From Capsicum annuum (lineage: Eukaryota > Streptophyta > Magnoliopsida > Solanales > Solanaceae), in contig NW_025825212.1 in assembly GCF_002878395.1 (NCBI RefSeq), positions 356,516 through 420,515 of the forward strand: 64,000 nt of DNA, given 5' to 3'. Below, in pieces: positions 1 through 11,828 of this stretch (positions are counted from its first letter, which is position 1; the number at the start of each line of letters is the position of its first letter). Under the pieces are notes generated by a model. The model worked only from the letters and a program-made list of their open reading frames with translations, did no database searches and was not told the origin of the DNA. The position numbers were made by a program, and so were the translations under genes.

Positions 1-1687
1 GCGACCCTTAGAATACATCCATTGTTAACCTTGTCAACTTGGGAGAAGGAATAGGGCGATAGAACATGAGAATAAGCAGAGTATGGTTCTTGATTCTTTA
101 TAAAACAAGAAAATTGAATTAGTATCTAGGACAGGGAGGTACTTATATACCTTACTTGATTCATATGTAGGATGATATTTGTTAATAAATTAAGTGAATT
201 ATTACATCCCTACTCAATGATATAGGTGTAAGGTTCAACTTAGGTAAAAGATTAGAGGTTGAGAAACCATAATCGTGCAATTAACCCTACGAATAAACAA
301 CTAAGATAAGCAAGCTAACGAATGAAATCCAATAGAATAATCTGATTGTTTAGAGTGCTTCAACCCTGGGTATTCTCCTATTGATTTTTTCAAGATCTTT
401 ACTTTACCCACTTTACTTGGAATTTATAAACTCAATTATCTTTTTTTGTTACTCTTGCATCAATTAAATCTAAAGTGAGAACTAAAATCAAATCATTGCC
501 AAATCTAGTCCCTGTGGGATCGATAACTCAGCTGAATTTGAAGGTCACTATATTACTTGGTAGACCACGTACACTTGCGTGTGCGCTTAGGCCCTATCAT
601 ACTTTATGCTCAATAATCTTCTTGAAATACTTCAATAATTTCAGTCAAGATAATGAAATCAAAATCACAATATGAATCTTATGGATCAAAACATGAGCAT
701 ACGAAATCTTGATGCACTAAAGCCTTTGAATCTCATGCTTTCTTTCATATAACTTGCAACATAATATCATGCTTAAATCTCAATTGAAAATCTTTAAATC
801 AAGCATAAATCGAGGAGAACAAGCATGCACTATAACACTTAAATAACTTTACAAATCCATAAACTTAGAACAAGATAAGTTGGGTATGAATCCTAATTGC
901 AATATACGTAAATTCAACTTTAAAACTAGTTTTGGACACAAAGACAAAAGAGTATCCTTGTTCATAACCCTACATACCCTATTTGATAAATTGAATATGA
1001 AATATTGAACTTTGAATCTCTAACAGTGTTCTTGAATCTTATTCTTGAAGTTCTTGAACCCGGAAGCTTGGATTATTAACTTTCTTGGAGAAAATTTGGT
1101 GGAGTTCTTGGTGTTTTTGAAGGGGCTAGGGTTTTCTTGTAGAGAAAGAGATGATTATGATGTATCTAATGCTTTTGACGCTGAAATTAAGTGTTATAGA
1201 TGGATTTGGGTATAAGGAAGTGACCAAAGTGTCCCTAGACCCTTTAGGAACTGAAATAGCATATGAAAAAAATTTGTAACATGATTGTCATCGTGTCGCA
1301 TCGGGTCCCAACCACGTCGACTTACTTCCTCATACGAAAAAGGCCATAAAGTTTTGCTCAAGTATCAGATTAAGGCACAAATGGTATAGTTTAATTCAAG
1401 TATCTATAATTTTGTGGGTCTTGAGATGCAAAATTCTACATATATAAAAAGTTATACACGTTTAAAGCAGACCCTTGTAGAATTGAATACCAAACTTTGG
1501 ACGAATCAAAGGTTCTAAGCTCAACTTTGTTCTAACTTATTCTTATGATCATTTTTCACCTCGAAAGCACATCAAACATGAGGATAAAGATCATGAAACT
1601 TATATTCACATGGGAATCATTTGGATTTTAGCTTATATACGTAGGAACGACAGTTCAAAGACTAGCCCAAAAATTCGGGGTATTACA
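1..1687 (-). mobile_element. Chromovirus-type LTR, 5' part, minus strand
   Basis: Read on the minus strand, the segment begins at 1687 with TGTAATACCCCGAATTTTTG, the form of LTR start common in plant Ty3-gypsy chromoviruses (TGTAATACCCC). Further in, the minus strand holds an AAACCCTAGCCCC-type leader stretch near 1120-1135 and GATGCGACACGATG-like text near 1300, comparable to the CGACGCG/CATGATAG text in the Tekay LTR at 55.4 kb. The other LTR end lies outside the window. There is no clear polypurine tract next to 1687, so I cannot tell whether this is a 5' LTR, a 3' LTR or a solo LTR. No coding capacity is visible; short ORFs here look like chance. Confidence 0.5.
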
Positions 1688-1728
1688 AAAAGGCTACGGA
1701 CATGATTTGATATGATATGACTTGCAAG

Positions 1729-3247
1729 TCTTATATTAAATACATATTTACATGTCACATTCATAATTTAGAAAAATGCATAAATTATTTTACTATCTTT
1801 TAGTATCATTTTTATAATTTTTAGGCATCTTTAGCATGTTACTGCATTTTTCATTCTTACACTAATAACTTAATTTTTAAGCATGTTAAAATATCAAATT
1901 TTAAGCATTTTAGCATGTTAATTTGTTGATCAACAATGTTATTTTTTTTCATATTAAGGCAATTTCAACTTGTTAGCATGAAATTTCTGCACTGTTTGCA
2001 TAATTTTCAGCATGGTAAAATGTAAGATATTAGGCATTCTCAACATGTTAAACACTAGATTTATATACAACACTGTGTCCCTTAGCATGTTAATGTGATT
2101 TCCACATTTTGCTAGTTTCTTATACTCATTATTTTTACGACACTTGCACAATAAATTCGTGAGCACAACTCCTTAACATATTTACCACACTCTTGACGTC
2201 CTCTTTTAATAATTTAAACACGAATCACAGTTATATTTTGTCACACTATCACTTGTTGAACATTTAGATATCATGCTCATAGGTTAATGACACAAAATAA
2301 ATAATTATTTGTCTTTGCATGTTTATCACATTAATCATCTTTAATAACCAAGGGTCTAACATGAGACATTACTTGCTACTTGACGTCCAATGTGTTACGC
2401 GTTTCGAGTCCTAGGCAACATAATTTTATTTTGTCTAGACCACAAAACCAATATAGAAAAGTCCAATGCCTCTTGGGCGATGGACGATACGTATTGCTAA
2501 AGACGCTAGTTTAATCCTTGTCTTAGAACACCTTTAGAGTTAACAACCAGCCTAGGTGTGGTAGGATGGGTAGTCATTTGGAAGTGATGATCTCCAACCA
2601 ACATTTAAGGTAAGACGTATGACTTGTCTAAGAGTTCATATAGTGGGTCGGATGATGATTAAACATGTTGGGGTTCTGATCCGAATGAGACAACAACTAT
2701 TTCTTTGTTTGATTTGACGAATTCTTTTTATTCTTTTATTTACTTTACATGCTTATTCATCTGGGGTAGTTAGTTTATTATATAAGCAGTCCCCTTTGTT
2801 GTAAATTATGTCATTTCTTTCTCCTCGCTTGTCTCATTACATGTTTTTAGTGATTTTATCACTTAGATAATTAATAATTAGAAGTAATAAAAATAGTGTG
2901 TTTGTTTATTAATTATTTTATAACTTAGTTAAATATTAAATTAATAATAAAATAAGAGACCTTATTTGATCACATAGAATCCCCATGTAAAGTACGAATT
3001 CGGCCGGAAACCACCTTTGTGGACCTCGAAAGGTACATAACACCTTTCTTTCGAGGTAATTTGAACCTTTATCAAAATCTCTGGTGAACTAAGACAAAAC
3101 AACAAAATAGATTCAAAATAGCCTAGATCGGTGTCCTAACGCACCTTAATTCGTTAGGTGGTGATTCTTCATACTCCTCATCAAAATAATCCCAAAAAGA
3201 GTGATCACGTCGAATTCCTCTTTACGCGAGGAAAATGGAACGCGACT
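1729..3247 (+). repeat. 5' LTR of outer Ogre-type element, internally deleted
   Basis: Aligns by eye with the 3' LTR at 26408-30551, and better than with the inner element's LTRs. It starts about 100 bp inside the LTR (TTATATTAAATACAT, compare 26507). After about 110 bp it jumps from text like 26590 to text like 29090, a loss of about 2.4 kb that includes the promoter region. The join holds a short unmatched GGCATCTTTAGCATG segment. The remainder carries the AGCATGTTAA-rich zone and ends ACGCGACT, where other copies end GCGACA. Confidence 0.8.
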
Positions 3248-3250
3248 CAA

Positions 3251-3268
3251 TAGCGACTCCACTAGGGA
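3251..3268 (+). promoter_or_regulatory. Primer binding site, outer element (tRNA-Arg type)
   Basis: TAGCGACTCCACTAGGGA lies three bases after the LTR end. It matches the Ogre/Tat primer-site form TGGCGACTCCGCTGGGGA apart from G-to-A and C-to-T type changes. It marks where reverse transcription would start. Confidence 0.75.
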
Positions 3269-3526
3269 TCTTAGGTTATAACCATCACGAGTTTGTGTTT
3301 TGTATGGAATTATGCTACTTTCTTTGCCTTATTGCTCTATAATTACTTTACCCCCTTTTTCCTTTTATCTCATGATTAATTTATACACGATAGTCCCTTC
3401 TCCTTTTTCCTTTTATGTGTTATTCATATTCCTCCATGTCTACTTTTTTTATTGTTTATGCGTCTTAATGTTTATTTTTATATTGCTAAAGCATGCTATG
3501 GTATGTACCTATGTGCTATGTGTTAC
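3269..3526 (+). other. Leader of outer element, left part
   Basis: Non-coding, pyrimidine-rich leader. It is collinear with 8238-8578 of the inner element (shared landmarks TTAGGTT.TAACCAT and GCTAAAGCATGCTAT). It stops at GTTAC (3522-3526), exactly where the inner element begins. Confidence 0.75.
3522..3526. repeat. Left target-site duplication of inner Ogre element
   Basis: GTTAC immediately precedes the LTR start at 3527. It pairs with ATTAC at 20823-20827 (4 of 5 identical, one transition). Joining the flanks restores the collinear leader text GTTAC|TGCTTTATA, matching the undisturbed copy near 8581. Confidence 0.75.
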
Positions 3527-3829
3527 TATTGATAGGCAATTTTGACCTCCAGATATCAGTTTTAGGCTACTATTTTTATCAAATTATTTAATTTTAATTA
3601 TCAATATTTTTACACATCATTTTTTTATGTTTAATACATACTGACGTATCGCATTCATAATTAAGAAAAATGCATAAATTATTTTATTATCTTTTAGCAT
3701 CATTTTATAATTTTTAAATACAATGTTTTATGCAATTTTATTAAATTATTTTTCATGTAATTATGTACACTCACATTATTTTTAAAACACATTGTCTAGT
3801 TTATCATTATTTAATACTATTTATTTATA

Positions 3830-3960
3830 TTTTTATTTTTATTTATTATTATTAACATCATTATTATATATGTTATTATTTATTATTTATTATTTATCAT
3901 TATATTTTATTATTTAATTATTATTATTATTATTATTACATATTATTATGTCTACTTTAA
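3830..3960. repeat. (TTA)n-like microsatellite in LTR
   Basis: Interrupted TTA/TTTA repeats in the upstream part of the LTR. The same position in the other LTRs carries the same repeat (16500-16610; greatly expanded at 26695-26965). Confidence 0.7.
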
Positions 3961-5614
3961 TTTAAATAACAGCCCATTTTTTAAATCAATTTATCTAATT
4001 TATTTATCTTATAACTTAATTTCCTTATCTATTACAAATCTAGCCAATTTGCATTTTATTCATGTCAGTTTTAGCAATATTTACATCAATTTTAGCCTAA
4101 TCTATTATGATCCTAGTCACATTTTTAATTTCACATAAGCTTAAATGCTAGTCATTGACCAAGATTGATCTAACGACTGAGATTAAATCCCATTTACCTT
4201 CCTTTTACACAACCAAAACCAAACCTAACCCTAATTTTTCATTCCCATCAGCCTCTACCTCTTTCTCTTATCCGTCTCTCTCTCCCTGTCCCCATAAACT
4301 TCTCTCTCTTCTCCCTCCAAAAAAATCAGCCCCAACGCCATCAAACAACAGGCAGCGACCATCCCGCTCTGACATCGTTCCTCCGTTCACCATTAACGCC
4401 ACCACGAGCCACCGCCGCCTCAACCACTAGAGAAAGTTTTTTCTTCAGCAAAACAGCAATGACGAGCGACGAAAGCTCCCCCACTCCCCGCATCCCGCCG
4501 TCCGCCAGCGCCGCTCGAACATCACCACAAGACCCCCCAGCTCTCCAACCTTCTCTGCGAACCAACCGTCACCGCCCCAGGTCATCTCCGTTGTCCACCC
4601 GCCACCAACCTTCTTCGCACCGCTGACCCATTTTTGAAAAAAAAAATGGGCTCTCAATTACCCATCCACAGGTTTGCTTACATATTGAAGTTGCATGTCA
4701 GATTAATCCTATCCTCTTCTTTTATTTTCTTTAACAAAGTTTAAGGTTTAAAACTGACGGAGTCCGATTGATGTTTTGGTGCAATTCTTTATAATTCGTT
4801 ATTGACTACTTGTTTAGATTGTCATGTCTAATAAACCCTAATTTCTATCAATTGTGGCAATAGAATTAATTTAGCATATATCATGTCTTGACACTTCGTC
4901 ATAATTCCTACATAGTGAGATGGACTGTTGACGTGTTGATGCGAATTGGGTTATTGTTGAAGGGATAATTACATGACTAATTTTTACTTTTGCCTTACAC
5001 TAACACTTTATTATTTTCTCTCATATTTGGTTGATGAGATTTCATGCCGTAAATAGATTTTCACTAATTGGAGATTCTCTTACTTGGTATGATGTTAATT
5101 GATTCAGTTTCGTTGTTGAAATTGGGACAACTTTTCCTTTCTTTTAAGTCATTTTTAGTAAATATTACTTGAATATCTATAACTTGTATATGAATGAGAA
5201 TATGTTTATCGATTGGTTTGTTGTATTTATTTTTTTAAAACAAAATAATGGCATCATGGTTACATATTTATGTCAGAAATTTTCTGTGGGAGATTTCTTA
5301 TTTTTCTTTACATATACTTGACAGATTGTGCGTATACATTTATGGTAACTTAACATATTTTGCTCCTCTTGGGGATTCAATCCACGGATTTGAATTTTTC
5401 TTGAATATTTTTTTACCTTTTTTACTTTTTCCTTTGATTGATTGGATCACTTATTTAAAGGAAAAAGTTTTCTTAACCAACCAATTAGCATATTTATCGC
5501 CCACTCAATTGATTAACTTACTGAATGATTTTACAGAATGTTTTATTTTCCTTTCATATCGACACTGATTAATTTTATTACCTACTCCTCACCTTTTACT
5601 TCTCTACTCTCCCA

Positions 5615-5622
5615 CTATATAA
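5615..5622 (+). promoter_or_regulatory. TATA box of Ogre LTR promoter (5' LTR, inner)
   Basis: CTATATAA inside TCTCCCACTATATAACCAAC. The same context occurs in the other two long LTRs (18276 and 28446), always followed by TCTT.C.TTTTC and a pyrimidine-rich stretch. Conservation across diverged LTRs supports a core promoter; the start site would lie about 30 bp downstream. Inferred, not measured. Confidence 0.6.
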
Positions 5623-6284
5623 CCAACTCTTCTTTTCCATTAACAGATAAGTTCCATTACTCTCCTAACAAAAATCATTGATTATTTTAATACAAAAGCA
5701 ATTAGATATTCTTCTTTAGTATTCTGGGAGGCTTAGTGGGATCCCCGCATAGTATTCTAAAAAATGTTTGTCTTTATTTTTTCAATTATTTCTTATTATT
5801 GCTCACTTGTAAGTACCTAAAACTATGCAATTTAATTATCTATATACTCATTGGATACTATAACGTGTTAGAAAGCATGTTCATAGGAACTCTTCTATGG
5901 TGTTTATCATGTCATTGTTTAATCATTTGTGTATAAAATCATGCTATGGTATCTTAGTTTGCCTCTGTGTTTGCCATGTTGTTACTTTACGTTTGATAGG
6001 TCATGATTATTAAAGAGTCGCCAGAACTTGAAAGGGGTCGTTTACTTCAACTTCTTCTCTTTACTAGCTTCATAGTTTCTTATTATTTCATTTGTACTGT
6101 ATAAACATTGTTCTTATTGTAATGATAATATTTGGGGACTACTTCGGGGACGGGAATCTACGTGCTCTATGAATAGTGTAGATAGACACAAAATTAGGTT
6201 TTACGTGCGTTACATGCTACATGAATCATATAGAAGAATATTTATCTAATTTGTTTGAAATATTGCTTAAGATTCTCTTAATAC

Positions 6285-7095
6285 CCGACATGTTAAAATA
6301 AAATATAAGCAAGCTAACACTTCAGACGTATTCACATTGATGTTCAGGCATGACCATATTTTTGTATGTTGGCCTACATTAAATTTCTGCGTGTTAAAAA
6401 CTATAACTTACTAAGCATAATTGCATGTTTGGTATGTGGGCATAATTTTGATATATTAAAACAAATTTGAGCATGTCATGTCTTCTAGCATGTCTAACAT
6501 TAAAATAATCTGGTCAACGTATTTTTAACATGTTAATAAACTTACATTATGTTAAAGAGTTTATTTAAACATGTGTTAGCATATTCACATTAATGTCCTG
6601 CATGCCCCTATATGTTTATTCACTTCCTACGTTAAAAACTACAATTTCAGCATAATAAATCAGTCTCAGCATGTTAATGGAATTTTCAGCACCATAAATT
6701 GATTTTTGGTATGTTGGACTTAATTCCTGGTATATTAAATCAAAATTCCTGGTATATTAAATCAAATTGCAGCATCATTAAAACACACTCTCTGCACATT
6801 TTAAATATTTTCTTCACATTCATAACATCTTTCCGGCACATTTTAATATATATCTTGCATCTTATAAAATGTTCTGCATATTAAATCTGTTACTGCATAT
6901 TTGAAATAATTTCATCACTTCCAAAACCTATTTTTGCATCTTTACATAATTTCAGCATTGCTAGAACGTATTTCTACACAATTTCTACGTATTAAAACTA
7001 TTTTCAGCATGCTAGTATTGAAAGTTAGATATGTTTACATTAATTCCTGCACTATTAACATATCTCAGCATGTTAAACACTAGGCATGTTAATGC
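6285..7095 (+). repeat. AGCATGTTAA-rich degenerate repeat zone in LTR
   Basis: About 0.8 kb with many copies of CAGCATGTTAA, TGCATGTTAAA and GGTATATTAAA variants at irregular 25-60 bp spacing. A local direct duplication of about 22 bp (ATTCCTGGTATATTAAATCA) lies near 6731-6770 and is missing from the sister LTR. Comparable zones lie at 18940-19705, 29090-29330 and 1815-2110. Confidence 0.6.
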
Positions 7096-8219
7096 ATTTC
7101 AATAGTTTTGTTTCTTATTTTATGGCTCTTGGTCCACATTTACTACACTTTGGACACCCTCTTTCCACAATTTGACGATGTGATGTTACATACACGAAGC
7201 ACAGTTGTCTTTTTCACACTATCAATTGTTGAACACTTAGATTTCATGCTTATAGTTTAATAATGTCTAAATAAGCTAATTATTTGTCTATGCATGTTAA
7301 TCACATTAACGAACGTTAGTTAACCAAGTGGCAAACTTGGGACAATTATGTGCTACTTGCAGTCCAACGTTTTACACACTTTGAGTCCTAGGCAACATAA
7401 TTTTCTTTTCGTCAAGAACACAAATCCAAAAATAGTAAAGTCCGATTCCTCTTGGATGATAGGTGGGACGTTAAGTATTACTAAAACGTTAGTTTTATCC
7501 TTTTCATAGAACGCCCTTAGACTTGACATCCAGCCTAGGTGGGGTGGGACAGGTAGTCATTCGGAAATGATGATCCCACCAAAATATTAACGGTAAGGCT
7601 AATAAAATTATTACTTGTCTAAGAGTTCGGCCCTTTGTTCGGATGATGATTAATAAGTTGGGTTTCTGATCCGATAAAACCAAAATATTTCTTTGTTTAA
7701 CTTGGATGATTTCTTTTTTAGTCTTTTTATTTACTTTATATGTTTATTTGGGGTAGTTAGTTTATGTGATAAGCAATCCTTGTTATAATTGTTTTCCTTC
7801 TTTGTTTTTGCTTATCTTATTATATGTTTTATCACTTAGATAATTAGTAATTAGAAATAATAAAATAATGTTCTATTCATTAATTATTTTATCACTTAGT
7901 CATACATCAAATTAATAATAAAACAAGAGATCTTATTTTATCACATAGAATCTCCACTTAAAGTATGAATTCGGCCGGGAACCACCTTTGTGGACCTCGA
8001 AAGGTGTCTGACACCTTCTTTTTGAGGTAATTTGAATCCTTACCCAAACTCTGGTAAACTAAGACAAAACAACAAAATTAGTTCGTAGTAGCCTAGACCG
8101 GTGCCCTAACGCACCTTAATTCGTTAGGTGGCGACTCTTCACACCCTACCCTCAAACATTTCAAAAAGAGTTTGCACGTCGAATCTCGCTTTCTACGAGG
8201 AAAATGGGATACGACAGAA

Positions 8220-8237
8220 TGACGACTCTACTAGGGA
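8220..8237 (+). promoter_or_regulatory. Primer binding site, inner element (tRNA-Arg type)
   Basis: TGACGACTCTACTAGGGA lies three bases after the LTR end (ACGACA|GAA). It fits the Ogre/Tat form TGGCGACTCCGCTGGGGA with only transitions. Confidence 0.78.
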
Positions 8238-9493
8238 TTTTAGGTTCTAACCATTACGAATTTATGCTTTATGTGGGATTCTTTTTATTTGTTTTTATGT
8301 TTTATTATAATGTTTAATTTTGACATGCATTTTTCTTTCATTGTTTCTTCATATCATGATTTATCTATCTCTTCTCCTTCTCTATTTTTATATTCATGTG
8401 TCCCCATGTCTACTTTGCTTTTGCGGGTAATTAATTTATACATGTTAGTTCCCCCTTCTTTTCCCTTTTTACATGTTATTCGTACTTCTCCATGCCTACT
8501 TTTCTGTTTTATTGGTTATGTGATTTAGTTTTTATTTTCATATTGCTAAAGCATGCTATTGTATGTTGCTATGTGCTACGTGTTACTGCTTTTATAATTG
8601 GTATTCTACTCATGCTCTCCTCCATTTGGAAACGTCTTTTGTTTTCTTTTTATGAATGGTTGCGTGAATATACGGACGTTCTTTCCCAAACACCCTTTGG
8701 GACATGCCTTGTGGATCGGTCGATCAGCAATGCATTGACAGTCACAAGCTTTCCCACTCTCGAGTCGTCCACTCGAGGGAACCATGTCATAAACCCACTC
8801 TTGTCCTTTAGGTCCTGGCTATATATTTCTTTTATTAAGGAATTTGCATCCCATTCAACATAGGATGTCTTAGCATCCTTGACGCATTGAATGTTAGTCT
8901 CATTCAAAGTCCAAAGACGTTCACAACCTCAAAGGGACTCACAATTATTTGTTATTTGTTGCATTTCTATGAATCTATTATCTATCTTGTTGTTTCGTTA
9001 TTGTCCTAGTCATTCCTTGCTCTTAGTGTCCCTCACTTTAGAGCTCTTTACTCTTAATATTCTTGTCATGTTAGGTCTCTACAATACATTCTTAGGACCT
9101 ATTCAAAACTTTCCTTCAACTTATCCTCCTGACTCATCCATTAGTATATTGATCATCTCTAGGCTCAACTCTTACTTTGATAAAATTTTTAGTCTTATTA
9201 ACAATCTCTTAGTGTAACTTATCATTTTAGGATATCCTCTTCCTAACATTTCCAACGTTTACATACTAGTGTCCTACCATGATTCTCAGACATTAATATC
9301 ATTATATTTTTGTCGTACTTTAGCTTTCATAATCGTTGAGTTACATAGAGCTCTCATAACTTCTATTCACTCTGATTGAGCATGACTCACTATTTTCAAA
9401 TAAGTAGAATATTCATTCTAGACTCCTCTGCATACCCTTTGTTTCTAATCATAAATCCTTTCTTCTATGGTTGACTAAAGTTAAATATCAGAA
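8238..9493 (+). other. Leader region of inner element
   Basis: About 1.25 kb between primer site and gag. The matching parts of the outer element are 3269-3526 and 20828-21710. Landmarks: GCTAAAGCATGCTAT near 8546 and a conserved CCCTTTGGGA...CTTGTGGATCG segment near 8690-8720. The ORFs at 8492-8863 (plus) and 8907-8650 (minus) overlap each other and are not kept open in the outer copy, so I do not call genes. Confidence 0.6.
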
Positions 9494-10754
9494 ATGGACA
9501 GTCAAGTGATGCTTATCAATCTTGTCAATAGCAAAGCTGAGAATGAGGGCTTGGGTCCGCATCCAAACAGTGTTATTTCAAGCGCCATAAGGATAGAAAG
9601 AAAAATAGAGAGAATTAGGGGGATAATGACTATTCTCCGAGGTTCAGTTGAAATGACACCAGATTTTCCAAAGCCACTATCCGAAGCTGACTTTATTGCC
9701 CCCATCTACACTATGTTGTCTCCTATATCAACGACCTCACCCACGCCTGATTGTGGGTCACAAGTGTCTTCAAGTCGGTATTCAGTTGCACTTCTGAAAG
9801 CTCTTAATGGGTTGACAACCATGGGCAAAGGGAAGGAAACGAGGGGACGAGTTTCTAATCATATGGTGGGGCCATCTCAACAACTTGAGATGAATAAGTC
9901 GACCAAAGCTAAAGAAAAAGACAAGGATAGAATTGAGTACTTGAACTTTCCATTATATGATGGGTTAGGAAACCCTCATTCCTATTTGGAGGCATACCTT
10001 GATGAACTAGCAGTTATAGGACAAAGCGATGGTCTTAAGAAAAAAATCTTCATCAGCTCACTTACTGGTCCTGCGTTGATGTGGTACACCAAAAAAGATT
10101 CTAGCAAGCGGATCTCTTGGGAAGATTTGGCAATTGACTTTATTAGGCAATTCGACAACGAGCTTAAGAGAAAGCCCATAGCCGAGATTGATTTGGTTGA
10201 ATCACAGTTCAGAGACAAAGGAAAGACAATCATTAATGGGACATCAAAACTTACAAAGTTTGAAGTAATCAATACCCCAACCTCAACTAATATGGTACCA
10301 AGCTCCAAAAATTATGCCATCATCCAACACGTTCAAGCCTATTATCCTCAATCCTTTACAAAACCTCCTCCACAAACTATTTGGTACCCACCTCCATTTA
10401 TTGATATAACATCAAACTACCTTCCAATGTCTTACCAAAAAACCACTAACAAATCAACAATCCACCAAACATCAACATGAGATCTAGGAAAATCCACCAA
10501 AACAATACACTCCTCTGGGCGAATCCATAGAACAGTTGTATGAACGACTCAAGGTGGAAGGCTATATCACGCCCATTGCTGCCGTGCCTTATGATCCTAA
10601 GTCTTAATGTTATCGTCCTGACCAAATTTACACCCATCACTCTGGGATGAGAGGACATCCTACTAAGGCGTGCTTTACTTTAAAGAACATGATCCAAAAG
10701 TTGATCGACACTAAAATGATAAACATGATGGGGATAACTTCTATAGATGATTGA
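9494..10754 (+). pseudogene. Ogre-type gag-like module 1 (inner element)
   Basis: A 328-codon ORF (9494-10480) followed, after a frame change, by a gag C-terminal part ending at 10754. Residues ~150-235 form a retrotransposon gag (capsid-like) core: FPLYDGLGNPHSYLEAYLD, then a hydrophobic stretch with GPALMWY and a WEDLAIDFIRQFD segment. The usual second half of the Tat gag core is missing; a Pro/Tyr-rich linker follows. The tail in the other frame has YERLKVEGYITPI and a knuckle-like HHSGMRGHPTKAC, with a stop in the expected first Cys region. The start at 9494 (MDSQ) matches MASQ at 21711 in the outer element. Gag would package element RNA; this copy is longer and cleaner than its sister but frame-broken. 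Confidence 0.65.
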
Positions 10755-10883
10755 TCTCTCAAGATTGACGGGCACTTATTGACACTGGTGAAGAAGATCA
10801 TATTGATTCTCTGCTCCAGACTTCCAAACATTTGAAATTCCTTTAAGTTTTACAATTTGCAGTTTCTTTTATGTTTTCTTCCT

Positions 10884-10940
10884 AATGTAATTTGAACTAT
10901 GATCAACCTGATTCCCTTGTGGATATGTAGGCGCTCATTT
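10884..10940 (+). repeat. ACGTAGGCG motif, copy 1
   Basis: GTAATTTGAACTATGATCAA...CCTGATTCCC...GGATATGTAGGCGCTC. First of seven related copies in the two elements (others near 11384, 13634, 16011, 23092, 24525 and 26208). It follows gag module 1 by about 130 bp. Confidence 0.6.
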
Positions 10941-11828
10941 AATGAGTTCGGTATCACCATAATAAAACTTTCTTTTCCCCTGCTTTATCATTTTCCAGTT
11001 TGGAGTTGGATGAATCGACAATAAGATGTAAATCAACAAATCTGATGTTCAATAAAACTCAACCTTGTTCCTTCCCTATATTTTCATCTTCTTTACAATT
11101 GCAATTGAAAATTCGTCATCACGTTACATCACTATCTTGTTTCGTGCGTTAGGAGCTTAAATCTTTACGCCTAGGACAATTATTAAGCCCTAGTCTTCAT
11201 CCTAAGATGCCTTTGTTTTATGTTTATTATGTTTTGAACTTATATATGCTATGTGATAACTTTCATTTGGTCTTGTTTATTTCATTTTAAGGTTGTCTAG
11301 CATTTGAACATCAAACTCAAGTGACAATCTGTAAAATGATAAATACGCTCAACATCCAAAAAGTTTTTAGTCCTCCTTCTCACGAACTACGTTAGACCTG
11401 ACTTCCATTTGGATATTTAGGCAGTCCACTTTGGGTCTGGTCTTAATCTAACAAAACATTTTCTTTTCCTTTCTTTCAATTACACTTCCAAAATGTTGGG
11501 CTAATAAGCCCAACTCCTGAGCATATTAAGGGCAGATTACGTCTATGATATTCAAATGTAGGACAACCATTTCTCTTGAACTAATGTTTTCTTTGAGTGG
11601 TACAGGAACCTAAGGTTCCACCCATTATAGAACGTTTTATTAACATGTTTATTCTTTCCCTATATGTTCATTTTACCTTACTAACTTGATTCTTTTTTTA
11701 TTTTATTTTTAATTATTATTTTTTTCTCCCACACCCCAAGGATTGATTCGTGCATTCTCTTGCCCATTACACCAACTGAAAAAGGGCTCAATCTCCTTCT
11801 CTTAAGGCCCGGTTATCAAGACAAAGAA
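10941..11828 (+). other. Spacer between gag modules, inner element
   Basis: Non-coding. Holds a second motif copy near 11384-11440 (GAACTACGTTAGACCTGAC ... GGATATTTAGGCAG) and a stretch at 11490-11640 that is collinear with 24600-24760 of the outer element (TTTCTCTTGAACTAATG, TTTGAGTGGTACAGGAA). I see no gene. Confidence 0.55.

Larger units (their letters stand above)
3527..8216 (+). repeat. 5' LTR of inner Ogre-type element
   Basis: 4690 bp. It starts TATTGATAGGCAATTTTGAC, a decayed version of the TGTTGACACCCAATTTTGAC start seen intact at 16206 and 26408, and ends TACGACA. Sub-zones: an A/T zone with (TTA)n at 3830-3960, a C/T-rich stretch at 4190-4640, a TATA box at 5615, an AGCATGTTAA-rich zone at 6285-7095, and a conserved region ending with a GAGGAAAATGGG tail. 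ORFs of 60-106 codons inside are not coding as far as I can tell. Confidence 0.85.

Noticed and set aside
4155..4660. ORFs on both strands in the C/T-rich LTR block (also 16774-17396 and 27142-27667)
   Set aside because: Low-complexity, overlapping on both strands, and not the same reading frame in all LTRs.
5248..5568. 106-codon ORF inside the LTR, with a similar ORF at 17857-18234
   Set aside because: Both copies are the same LTR position, so similarity is by descent. Differences between them are mostly amino-acid changing, and the third LTR has no such ORF. No sign of selection.
8492..8907. Overlapping ORFs on opposite strands in the inner leader
   Set aside because: The outer element's matching leader (20868-21124) has these frames broken; the ORFs end at unrelated places.
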